A DNA stretch of 64,000 nucleotides from CAWCLK01 sp963796225 (GTDB lineage: Bacteria; Actinomycetota; Nitriliruptoria; Nitriliruptorales; Nitriliruptoraceae), in NCBI GenBank assembly GCA_963796225.1, contig CAWCLK010000006.1:1-64000 (forward strand), written 5' to 3'. Positions 12,768 through 20,166 of this stretch are shown piece after piece (position 1 is the stretch's first letter; each line of letters starts with the position of its first letter). The notes under the pieces are model-generated. The model saw nothing but the letters and a program-made list of their open reading frames with translations, did no database searches and had not been told where the DNA came from. Position numbers and translations under genes: made by a program.

Positions 12768-12991
12768 CGGCGTTCCTTGTCGTCGGCCGTACCTGTCCAT
12801 CCTCCGCCCCGGACGTGACCTCCGCGGGGGCGAACGTCCCGGGTCCGGGGCCCCGCCCTCGTCGAGCGCTCGCCGGCGTTCCGGGACCTGTGGTGCCGGC
12901 GGTGGGGGGACATGTGTCCTTCTCGCGGGATCCGGCCGGGGGAGGCTCATCCCGGGCTCGCCGCTGGGGCGGGCCCTGAGGAGAACGATCC

Positions 12992-13393
12992 ATGAGCAGC
13001 CCTGCACGCAGGTTCAAGACCGTGACGGGGACGGTCGTGGGCATGACGCTGGTCCTGTCGGCGCCCGCTTTCGCCCACGAGTGCTTCAACGTCAGCAAGA
13101 ACGAGCACAACCCGGGCGCCGGCGCCCAGGTCGTCCTCGGCCCCGACGACGAGATCGTCTCGGCCACCAACGGCGTGGTCAACCGCATCGAGCACGGCCT
13201 GATCGACCCGGAGACCGGGGAGGGCTTCCACGGCATCATCGCCTTCGACGAGGACGGGGACGGGGTGGCCGACGGCAGCACCTACATCGTCGGCCCTGAC
13301 GACGAGATCCCAGAGCAGGCACAGGAGCACGGGGCCGAGTGCAACGGCATCGTGAACATCGAGACCTACTTCGAGACCTGCCTGGCCGGCTAG
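12992..13393 (+). CDS. Small secreted Cys-containing protein, unknown function
   Basis: It has 133 residues with a Sec signal peptide (residues 1 to about 28, ending APAFA before HECFN). The mature part is acidic, with three Cys (HECFN, AECNG, ETCLAG) and two copies of a GPDDEI motif (in VVLGPDDEIV and YIVGPDDEIP), which hints at an internal repeat of about 50 residues. An acidic segment FDEDGDGVADG resembles a calcium-binding loop. The start ATG 12992 has an AGGAG site about nine bases upstream. No family is recognised. It ends before a strong hairpin at 13438-13468. Confidence 0.8.
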   Translation: MSSPARRFKTVTGTVVGMTLVLSAPAFAHECFNVSKNEHNPGAGAQVVLGPDDEIVSATNGVVNRIEHGLIDPETGEGFHGIIAFDEDGDGVADGSTYIVGPDDEIPEQAQEHGAECNGIVNIETYFETCLAG

Positions 13394-13437
13394 CTCGAGG
13401 ACCATCACGTCCGGGGCAGCGCTCCGTCCCGCAGGAC

Positions 13438-13468
13438 GACGGCCAGGACCTGCGCGGTCCTGGCCGTC
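13438..13468. terminator. Intrinsic-type hairpin after the small secreted gene
   Basis: A perfect 13-bp stem (gacggccaggacc pairing with ggtcctggccgtc) encloses a 5-base loop. No T-tract follows, as is common for high-GC actinobacterial terminators. It sits 45 bases after the upstream stop codon. Confidence 0.75.
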
Positions 13469-13673
13469 TCCCACACCCGCGGTCATCGGCTGCCGGGTGA
13501 CAGGCGGGGACGCCGTGTGGCACCATCCAGCCATGCACGATCACGCCGCGCCCCTCTTCTCGCTGTCCGCCCCGGTCGGGACGGGCACGCGAACGCGCGG
13601 CGTCGGGTAGCCCTCCGCCTCATTCCTCGCTGCCCGACGAGACCTGCGGAACCGACGTGCCCGCGGGGCGCCC

Positions 13674-13679
13674 TAGGCT
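13674..13679 (+). promoter_or_regulatory. Predicted -10 element (TAGGCT) for thrS
   Basis: TAGGCT matches the actinobacterial TANNNT -10 and lies about 60 bases before the thrS ATG. No convincing -35 is seen. Confidence 0.4.
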
Positions 13680-13739
13680 CGCCCGCGCGCACGACCGCCC
13701 TTGGCCCACACGTGGCCAGCTCTCGAAAGCGTGCACCTC

Positions 13740-15773
13740 ATGCCTGACCAGATCACCGTCCACCACGCCGACGACAGCGTCCAGCTCGACGCCGGCGCCA
13801 CTGCCCTGCAGGCCCTGAAGGCCCTCGAGGCCATCCGGGGCCAGATCGTCGCCGCCACCGTGAACGGGGACGAGTGGGACCTCGACCGCCCCGTGGGGGA
13901 GGGGGTGGGACCCGATGGTGTCGCGACCGTCGAGCCCGTCTACGCCGACACCGAGCAGGGGCGCGCCATCCTGCGCCACTCGGTGGCCCACCTGATGGCG
14001 CAGGCCGTCACCGACCTCTACCCGGGCGCCAAGTGGGCGATCGGCCCACCGGTCGAGAACGGCTTCTACTACGACTTCGACGTCGAGCGCCCCTTCACCC
14101 CCGAGGACCTCGAGCGCATCGAGGCCCGCATGCAGGAGCTGATGAAGGAGCGCCAGTCCTTCGTCCGCGAGGAGCTGTCCAAGGAGGACGCCCTCGCCCT
14201 GTTCGCCGACCAGCCCTACAAGCGCGAGGTCATCGAGCGCGTCAGCGAGGGCGGCGCTGATCAGGACGCGGCCGTCGGCGCGGACGAGGAGCCGGTCTAC
14301 ACCGTCTACCGCAACGTGCGCCCGGAAGGTGAGGAGGCCTGGGTCGACCTGTGCCGAGGTCCCCACATCCCGTCCTCCGAGCGCGTCCCGGCCTTCAAGC
14401 TGCTGCGCACCGCGGGCGCCTACTGGCGCGGCCGCGAGGACCAGCCGATGCTCCAGCGCATCTACGGCACCGCGTGGGAGTCGAAGAAGGCCCTCGAGGC
14501 ACACCTGCACCAGCTCGAGGAGGCCCGCAAGCGCGACCACCGCAAGCTCGGCCGCGAGCTCGAGCTCGTGCACTTCCCCGAGGAGGTCGGCTCTGGCCTG
14601 GCGATCTTCCTGCCGAAGGGCGCGCTGGTCCGCAAGCAGATGGAGGACTGGATCCGCGACGAGGTCCTCAAGCGCGGCTACGAGGCGGTCTACACCCCGC
14701 ACGTGGCCAACGAGGAGCTCTGGCGGATCTCCGGCCACCTGCAGAACTACGGCGAGCTGATGTTCCCGGGGATGGAGGTCGACACCGACGCCGAGGGGCA
14801 CGGTGGGCAGGCCTACCGGCTCAAGCCGATGAACTGCCCGTTCCACATCCTCGCGTACCAGTCGCGCGTGCGGTCCTACCGCGAGCTGCCCCTGCGCATC
14901 AGCGAGCTCGGCACCGTCTACCGCTACGAGAAGTCCGGCGTGGTCAACGGCATGCTGCGGGCCCGGGGGTTCACCCAGGACGACAGCCACATCTTCTGCA
15001 CCGACGAGCAGGTCGTCGACGAGGTCGTGGCCTGCATCCACTTCGCGCGCGACCTGTACGAGGCCTTCGGGCTCGGCGAGCCGTCGCGCGTGGCGGTGTC
15101 CACCCGCCCCGAGGGCAAGTCGATCGGGTCGGCCGAGCAGTGGGAGCGCGCCGAGGACGCGCTCAAGCAGGCGTGCGTCGCGTCCGGCTACGACTACGTG
15201 GTCGACGAGGGTGAGGGTGCCTTCTACGGGCCCAAGATCGACATCCACGCCAAGGACGCCATCGGCCGCGAGTGGCAGCTGACCACCATCCAGGTGGACT
15301 TCAACCTCCCCGAGCGCTTCGACGTGACCTACGTCGGGGCGGACGGCGAGGCGCACCGGCCCTACATGGTCCACCGTGCGCTGTTCGGTTCGATCGAACG
15401 GTTCTTCGCCGTGATGCTCGAGTCGTTCAACGGGGCGTTCCCGACCTGGCTCGCCCCGGTGCAGGCCACCGTGATCCCGGTCGCGCAGGACTTCGACGAC
15501 TACGCGCACGAGGTCGCGGCGGCGCTGCGGGCCGAAGGCGTGCGGGTCGAGGTCGATGCCTCCGGCGACACCCTCGGCAACAAGATCCGCAAGGCCCAGA
15601 CCAGCAAGGTCCCGTACGGGTTGATCGTCGGCGGTGACGAGGCCGAGGCGCGCACCGTGTCGATCCGGCCCTACCGCGGCAACCAGCGCAAGGGCGTGGA
15701 CCTGGACGCGTTCGTGACCGAGATCGCCGACGAGATCGCCACCCGCGTGGTGCGGTCGGACGCCGACGCCTGA
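13740..15773 (+). CDS. thrS: Threonyl-tRNA synthetase
   Basis: It charges tRNA-Thr in the cytoplasm. The 677-residue protein contains an N-terminal TGS domain (residues 1-65), the editing domain with HSVAHLMAQA and GPPVENGFYYDFD, and the class II core with CRGPHIP, NCPFHI, motif 2 (YRYEKSG then RGFTQDD) and motif 3 (HRALFGSIERF), followed by the anticodon-binding domain (KVPYGLIVGG). ATG 13740 is chosen because the TGS domain begins at once; an in-frame start 39 bases upstream would add an unrelated tail. In mycobacteria the HIT gene follows directly; here a heliorhodopsin gene comes first. Confidence 0.97.
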   Translation: MPDQITVHHADDSVQLDAGATALQALKALEAIRGQIVAATVNGDEWDLDRPVGEGVGPDGVATVEPVYADTEQGRAILRHSVAHLMAQAVTDLYPGAKWAIGPPVENGFYYDFDVERPFTPEDLERIEARMQELMKERQSFVREELSKEDALALFADQPYKREVIERVSEGGADQDAAVGADEEPVYTVYRNVRPEGEEAWVDLCRGPHIPSSERVPAFKLLRTAGAYWRGREDQPMLQRIYGTAWESKKALEAHLHQLEEARKRDHRKLGRELELVHFPEEVGSGLAIFLPKGALVRKQMEDWIRDEVLKRGYEAVYTPHVANEELWRISGHLQNYGELMFPGMEVDTDAEGHGGQAYRLKPMNCPFHILAYQSRVRSYRELPLRISELGTVYRYEKSGVVNGMLRARGFTQDDSHIFCTDEQVVDEVVACIHFARDLYEAFGLGEPSRVAVSTRPEGKSIGSAEQWERAEDALKQACVASGYDYVVDEGEGAFYGPKIDIHAKDAIGREWQLTTIQVDFNLPERFDVTYVGADGEAHRPYMVHRALFGSIERFFAVMLESFNGAFPTWLAPVQATVIPVAQDFDDYAHEVAAALRAEGVRVEVDASGDTLGNKIRKAQTSKVPYGLIVGGDEAEARTVSIRPYRGNQRKGVDLDAFVTEIADEIATRVVRSDADA

Positions 15774-15780
15774 TCGCGAC

Positions 15781-15891
15781 GTGCAGGCCCTGCGGATCGC
15801 CCGCCCCACCGACCAGCGCGCATCGACGTGGCTGGACCCGGACGGCTACCCCGTCGCCCTCGTACCCACTCCGTGGATCCCCACGACGTGA
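15781..15891 (+). CDS. Possible 36-residue small protein between thrS and heliorhodopsin
   Basis: A GTG-initiated frame of 36 codons starts seven bases after the thrS stop and ends 13 bases before the heliorhodopsin ATG. It is too short for usual gene callers. In it 33 of 36 third positions are G or C, matching the coding bias of its neighbours. The peptide has a central STWLDPDGYPVALVP stretch, reminiscent of the C-terminal strand of glyoxalase/VOC proteins, so it could be a remnant of one rather than a functional small protein. No signal peptide or membrane segment is seen. Confidence 0.35.
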   Translation: MQALRIARPTDQRASTWLDPDGYPVALVPTPWIPTT

Positions 15892-15904
15892 GACAGGGGC
15901 GGCC

Positions 15905-16672
15905 ATGGCCGCGAGCTCGATCGACACGACCACGGCCCGCCGGCTGCGTTCGCTCAACCTCGTCGTCGGACTGGCGCACCTGGCCCAGGCGGCCGCGATG
16001 TGGTGGCTCAGCAACGACCTGACCCTGCCGGTGACCGGGTCGTTCCTCACCGACGACCCCGTCGCGATGCGCGGGGCGCTGCCGACCGAGACGCTGTTCG
16101 ACGTCCCCATCGGTCCGGCCGTGGCCGTCTTCCTGCTCCTGGCGGCCGTCGACCACCTCGCCGTGGCCGGACCCGCCCGCGGGCCCTACGAGCGGATGCT
16201 CGCCGCGGGCCGCAACGACATCCGGTGGCTCGAGTACGGCGTCAGCGCGTCGCTGATGGTGGTGCTCATCGCCATGTTCTCGGGTGTGTGGGGCGTCGCG
16301 GCCCTGGTGGCCATCGTCGGGGCGAACTCGGCCATGATCGGCTTCGGGCTGCTCCAGGAGCGGTTCGTCCGTCCCGGCCCCGGGGCCGACATGACCGCGT
16401 GGTGGCTGGGCACGGTGGCCGGGCTGGTGCCGTGGATCGTGATCACGATCCAGCTGACCGTCGGCGACCAGGGGGCCCCGAGCTTCGTGTACGTGATCTT
16501 CGCGGTGGAGCTGGTGCTGTTCGCGCTGTTCGGCCTCACCCAGTGGCTGCAGTACCGCCAGGTCGGGCGGTGGGCGGACTACCTCACCGGCGAACGCACC
16601 TACGTTCTCCTCAGCCTGGTGGCCAAGTCGCTGCTCGCCTGGCTCATCTTCGGCAACGTCCTGCGCACCTGA
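15905..16672 (+). CDS. Heliorhodopsin (retinal-binding seven-helix membrane protein)
   Basis: The 255-residue protein has seven predicted membrane helices and follows heliorhodopsin 48C12 along its whole length. Diagnostic positions are H25 in GLAHLAQAA (first helix), H84 in AAVDHLAV, counter-ion E110 in RWLEYGVSAS, and S237 and K241 in SLVAKSLLAW, K241 being the retinal Schiff-base lysine. The WLQYRQVG/ERTYVLLSLV region before helix 7 is also typical. Heliorhodopsins sit in the membrane with the N-terminus inside and are not established ion pumps; their role is unsettled. ATG 15905 has a weak GGGG site. The gene lies tightly between thrS and the HIT gene, which suggests co-transcription. No retinal-synthesis gene is in the window. 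Confidence 0.93.
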   Translation: MAASSIDTTTARRLRSLNLVVGLAHLAQAAAMWWLSNDLTLPVTGSFLTDDPVAMRGALPTETLFDVPIGPAVAVFLLLAAVDHLAVAGPARGPYERMLAAGRNDIRWLEYGVSASLMVVLIAMFSGVWGVAALVAIVGANSAMIGFGLLQERFVRPGPGADMTAWWLGTVAGLVPWIVITIQLTVGDQGAPSFVYVIFAVELVLFALFGLTQWLQYRQVGRWADYLTGERTYVLLSLVAKSLLAWLIFGNVLRT

Positions 16673-16702
16673 CCCCGGCACCTGATCCCGACGAGGCCCC
16701 GC

Positions 16703-17281
16703 ATGACCCACCAGCCCGACGACCCGCTGACCGAGACGGTCGGGGAGGTGGGCCGCGACGCCCGCGACGACCAGCCCGGGCTGGCCGTCGACCAGCTCCA
16801 ACGGCTGTGGGCGCCCTGGCGGTTCGGCTACATCTCCGGCGGTGACCGCATCGAGGGCTGCCCCTTCTGCGTGCTGCCCGACCGCGGTCCGGAGCGCGAC
16901 CGCGAGTCGTTGATCCTGCATCGTGGCGAGCACGCCTACGTGATCTTCAACGCCTACCCGTACAACCCCGGCCACCTCATGGTCGTGCCCTACGCCCACG
17001 AGGAGCACCTCGAGTCGCTGCCCGACGACTGCGCCCACGAGATCTGGGACCTCGGCCGCCGCGCCGTCCCGATCCTCAAGCAGCGCCTGCACTGCCAGGG
17101 CGTCAACGTCGGGCTGAACCTGTCACCGGCCGCGGGTGCGGGCATCGCCGAGCACCTGCACCTGCACGTCGTCCCGCGGTGGATCGGCGACACCAACTTC
17201 ATCTCGGTCATCGGCGCCGCCCGCGTGCTGCCCCGGGCGCTGGAGGAGATGTACGACGAGCTCGCCGACGGCTGGACGTAG
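16703..17281 (+). CDS. HIT-family nucleotide hydrolase/phosphorylase (Rv2613c type)
   Basis: It is a 192-residue histidine-triad protein. The triad motif is EHLHLHVVPRW near residue 155, and the substrate-binding strand is NAYPYNPGHLMVVPY. A zinc-type CPFC pair follows EGC near residue 52. The mycobacterial orthologue Rv2613c is a diadenosine tetraphosphate phosphorylase, so Ap4A or a similar dinucleotide is the likely substrate. It keeps the conserved place between thrS and the phosphatidylinositol gene cluster. It ends only four bases from the stop of the convergent DUF2254 gene. Confidence 0.9.
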   Translation: MTHQPDDPLTETVGEVGRDARDDQPGLAVDQLQRLWAPWRFGYISGGDRIEGCPFCVLPDRGPERDRESLILHRGEHAYVIFNAYPYNPGHLMVVPYAHEEHLESLPDDCAHEIWDLGRRAVPILKQRLHCQGVNVGLNLSPAAGAGIAEHLHLHVVPRWIGDTNFISVIGAARVLPRALEEMYDELADGWT

Positions 17282-17285
17282 TTCG

Positions 17286-18584
17286 TCATCCCGGCCGCTC
17301 TGCCGACCATCGGCGCCGTGCCAGACGCTCCAGCTGCGCGAGGTCCTCCGCGACGATGTCGCTGTGTCGGGCCGCCTCGAGGATGATGTCGACCTGGCGG
17401 CGCAGCGCGGTGGCGCGGTGGCGGAATCCGGCTTCCTCGAGGTCGCGTGCGACTTCCGACGCCGACACGATCAGTGCCCCGGACACGGTCGGGTACGTCA
17501 CGGCCGTGCGGCGGAGTCGGTCGAACGCGAGCCGGACGTAGTCGTCGTAGGTGATGTGGCGCGCCCGGATGAGGGTCCGTTCCCGCTCGTCGGTCGAGGC
17601 TCGCGGGGGCAGCTGGCGACGACCGAGCTCCCACAGCACGAGCTCGAGGTGCTGGACGACCTCGAAGGCGCTGGTCACGTCGGCCGTCGTCCCGACCAGC
17701 GAGCCGATCGCGAGGTCGACCAGCTGTTGCACGCCGAACTCGATGTCGCCGGTGAGGGTGCGCCGACCGACGTCCACGGCGTGCCGGACGACGTCCTCGA
17801 TCTGCTCCGCCGAGGCCCCGTCGGTCCAGACCTGTGCGAGTGGCCGTCCCTCGATGACGTACAGGCCGACCCGGACCTCGAGCTGGACGATGGCTCCCGG
17901 TGGCAGCGCATCCAGCAGGGCGGCTTCGTCGATCGCCCCGACCCACCCGCTCCGGATGGCACGCACACGAACGGAGGCGGTCGCCGGCGCCTGGATCGTC
18001 GGTTCGGGCGTCCCCTCCCGTTGCTCGACCGGCAGGATGGTGCGGATGCGGTCGACCGTGGTGTCGGAGATGCGTCGCCCGAGCGCCCCGGAGTACATGG
18101 AGCGGACGGCATTGCGGATGGCGCCCATCACAGCCACGACGGAGCTGGCGGCCAGCACGATGCCGACGAGGATCGACAGGTCCGGTGTGCCAGCGATCTC
18201 GCCCGGGCGGATGGTGCGGAACACGGCGACCACGTAGGCGAACAGGCCCAGCATCAGGCTCATGACCGACTGCTGGTACCAGTCCTGCAGGAATCCCATC
18301 ACGACGTTGGCCGAGAACTGTGCGGCGGCCAGGGCGACGGTGGCCGACCGGACCCAGAACGTGATGCCGGCAACCGTCAGCAGCGCACCGGCCAGCGTGG
18401 CGTACAGGATCCGTGCACTGTCGGCGTCGAACTGCAGCCATGCCGGCAGTGCGTCGGGGCCCAGGACATCGTCGATCCACAGGCAGGCGATCGCCAGCAT
18501 GAGGCCCGCTGTGACGAACAGCACAGGACGCACGAGCAGCGACTCGGAGATCCGAGATGAGCGTCGTCCACGTTGGCGAGCCAC
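17286..18584 (-). CDS. DUF2254-family membrane protein
   Basis: It is about 432 residues. Four membrane helices fill the first half: LFVTAGLMLAIACLWI, LYATLAGALLTVAGITFWV, MSLMLGLFAYVVAVF and LVGIVLAASSVVAVMG. The motif VALAAAQFSANVVMGFLQD between helices 2 and 3 is the DUF2254 hallmark. The second half is a soluble region without a recognised catalytic motif. Function of the family is unknown. A -10-like TACCGT at 18625-18630 on this strand favours the GTG start at 18584; ATG 18692 would overlap the upstream gene. It interrupts the HIT-pgsA neighbourhood seen in mycobacteria. Confidence 0.78.
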   Translation of the reverse strand: MARQRGRRSSRISESLLVRPVLFVTAGLMLAIACLWIDDVLGPDALPAWLQFDADSARILYATLAGALLTVAGITFWVRSATVALAAAQFSANVVMGFLQDWYQQSVMSLMLGLFAYVVAVFRTIRPGEIAGTPDLSILVGIVLAASSVVAVMGAIRNAVRSMYSGALGRRISDTTVDRIRTILPVEQREGTPEPTIQAPATASVRVRAIRSGWVGAIDEAALLDALPPGAIVQLEVRVGLYVIEGRPLAQVWTDGASAEQIEDVVRHAVDVGRRTLTGDIEFGVQQLVDLAIGSLVGTTADVTSAFEVVQHLELVLWELGRRQLPPRASTDERERTLIRARHITYDDYVRLAFDRLRRTAVTYPTVSGALIVSASEVARDLEEAGFRHRATALRRQVDIILEAARHSDIVAEDLAQLERLARRRWSAERPG

Positions 18585-18624
18585 CGAGGGCCTGTCCCTT
18601 CCGCCGTCCTGAGGGGTCCCGGCC

Positions 18625-18630
18625 ACGGTA
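18625..18630 (-). promoter_or_regulatory. Predicted -10 (TACCGT) for the DUF2254 gene
   Basis: On the minus strand TACCGT matches TANNNT and lies about 40 bases before GTG 18584, after the stop of the beta-lactamase-family gene. Confidence 0.4.
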
Positions 18631-18657
18631 GACCGACCCGGGGGTGCCGGTAGCGAC

Positions 18658-20030
18658 TCACGCCCAGCTGATGCCGCCGTCCAGGAGGCCATCGCGGGGC
18701 GTGACCGACGCGATGGTGCGCATCACGTCGTAGATCGCCAGCAGGTGCGGGCCGAGCACCGGCTTGCCCGAGGTCAGCAGCGCCCCGGACAGGCGCCGTT
18801 CCGGGTCGGCCCAGCCCACGATGTTGGTGAAGCCGAGGTGGCCGAAGGCGAAGTGGGTGTGCGGGCCGTACAGGCTGAGCATCCGCGCCCCGAGCATGAA
18901 CCCCATCCCGTACCGGACGGGGAAGCCCAGGGTGAGGTCGGCCTCCATCCACGACTGCTCGGTCACGGCGCGGTGGATCGTGCGCGGCTCGAAGACGCGC
19001 ACGCCGTCGAGCTCGCCCCGTCGGCGCAGCAGCTCGTAGAAGCGGGACAGCTCGTTGGCGGTGCCCACGACGTTCGCGGCCGGCACCACCCCGGTGAGGA
19101 ACCGCGGGTCGTCGAGCACCGCGGTCACCTCGTCGAAGGGCAGGCCCAGCGCGCGCTCGAGCAGCGTGGACAGCGGGGGCAGGACCGGCAGCCCGGTCAG
19201 GTGGTTGCGCACGACCTGGTCGACCCGGTCGGCCGGGACGCCGTACCCCAGGCCGGTGAACCCCAGCGGGTCGAGCACGAGGTCCCGCCAGGACCTGGTC
19301 GATGCCGGTGCCGGTGACGCGCCGGACGACCTCGCCGAGGATGAAGCCGCCGCTGACGGCGTGGTAGGCAGCCCACCGTCCCGGCGGCATGATCGGTCGT
19401 GCCTCGCTGAGCTGCGGACAGCAGGTGCTGCTCGTCGCCCAGCAGGTCGAGGTCGAGCGCGTCGCTGGGCAGGTTCGGCACCCCGGCGCGGTGGGCCAGC
19501 ACGTGTCCGATGGTGATGGCCTGCTTGCCGTGCGCCGCGAACTCGGGGATGTACTCGCACACCCGGTCGTCGACGTGCAGCAGCCCGTGGTCGTCGAGGA
19601 CGTGCACCACCATGGCGGTGATCGCCTTGCTGGCCGAGGCCAGCACGAACGGGTGGTCGGGCGTGCACACGACGGCGGGGTCCCCACGCCCCGCGTCGCC
19701 CGTCCGCCCGCGCAGGCTCGCGCCGGTTCGGAGGTCGGACGGGGGACCGTTGCCGACCGCGTGGCCGATGGTGCGGTCGAGCACGACCTCGCCGTCGCGC
19801 CGCAGGCACAGGGCGATGGCCGGGTGGATCCCGGTGCGGTAGACGCGTTCGACCGCGGTCCAGATGCGTTCGGGGGCGTCCGCCGGCATGCCCACGCGGG
19901 CGGCGGGGACCTCGGCGTCGGGGCGGACCCGGGTGACCGTCGCGAGATCACGCGGGACCCGGCTGCGGCGTACCGGCCCTGGCAGGCGCGGCAGCACACC
20001 GGCCGCGCCGCGCAGGGCCGTGTCGACCAT
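18658..20030 (-). CDS. Beta-lactamase-family serine hydrolase (class C/EstB-like), two frame changes
   Basis: It is a penicillin-binding-fold hydrolase (PF00144 type). The SxxK nucleophile motif is SASK in FVLASASKAITAM; the second motif is YHAVSGGF; the third is FGHLGFTN before VGWADPE. The parts lie in three frames: 20030 to about 19415, then to about 19292, then to the stop at 18658. Each junction is repaired by removing one base, giving about 456 residues. No signal peptide is evident, so an intracellular esterase or peptidase is more likely than a drug-resistance enzyme. ATG 20030 is the likely start; an in-frame GTG lies 90 bases upstream. Confidence 0.8.
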
Positions 20031-20129
20031 CCCACGCACGGTCTCGCGCTCCTCGCCGGGGCGCGACGCCGGCCCCGCGACGGCAGGTGTAGCAGGCGCA
20101 CGTGCCGCCGGGCGCACCACCCGGTTGGG

Positions 20130-20135
20130 TACGGT
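20130..20135 (+). promoter_or_regulatory. Predicted -10 (TACGGT) for the PgsA-PatA fusion gene
   Basis: TACGGT lies 32 bases before the GTG start and is consistent with TANNNT. It is in the short divergent space upstream of the beta-lactamase-family gene. Confidence 0.4.
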
Positions 20136-20166
20136 TCCTCAGGTCTCGTCCACGAGGGCCCACACG

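Larger units (their letters stand above)
13394..13739. other. Non-coding interval between the small secreted gene and thrS
   Basis: This 346-base stretch holds the hairpin at 13438-13468 and a -10-like element at 13674-13679. A 25-codon ATG-initiated frame (13532-13609) lies inside but has no threonine run and no homology I recognise. I looked for a T-box in the thrS leader and saw neither a specifier loop nor the conserved T-box sequence. Confidence 0.5.

Noticed and set aside
13469..13739. Possible T-box or attenuator in the thrS leader
   Set aside because: No specifier loop or T-box consensus, no Thr-rich leader peptide, and actinobacterial T-boxes are mostly on ileS.
15905..16672. Classical (type 1) proton-pumping rhodopsin
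   Set aside because: The pump motif residues are absent and the helix 1, 3 and 7 signatures fit heliorhodopsin.
18692..18692. ATG start for the DUF2254 gene at 18692
   Set aside because: It would overlap the upstream gene end and lies before the predicted -10 at 18625-18630; GTG 18584 fits better.
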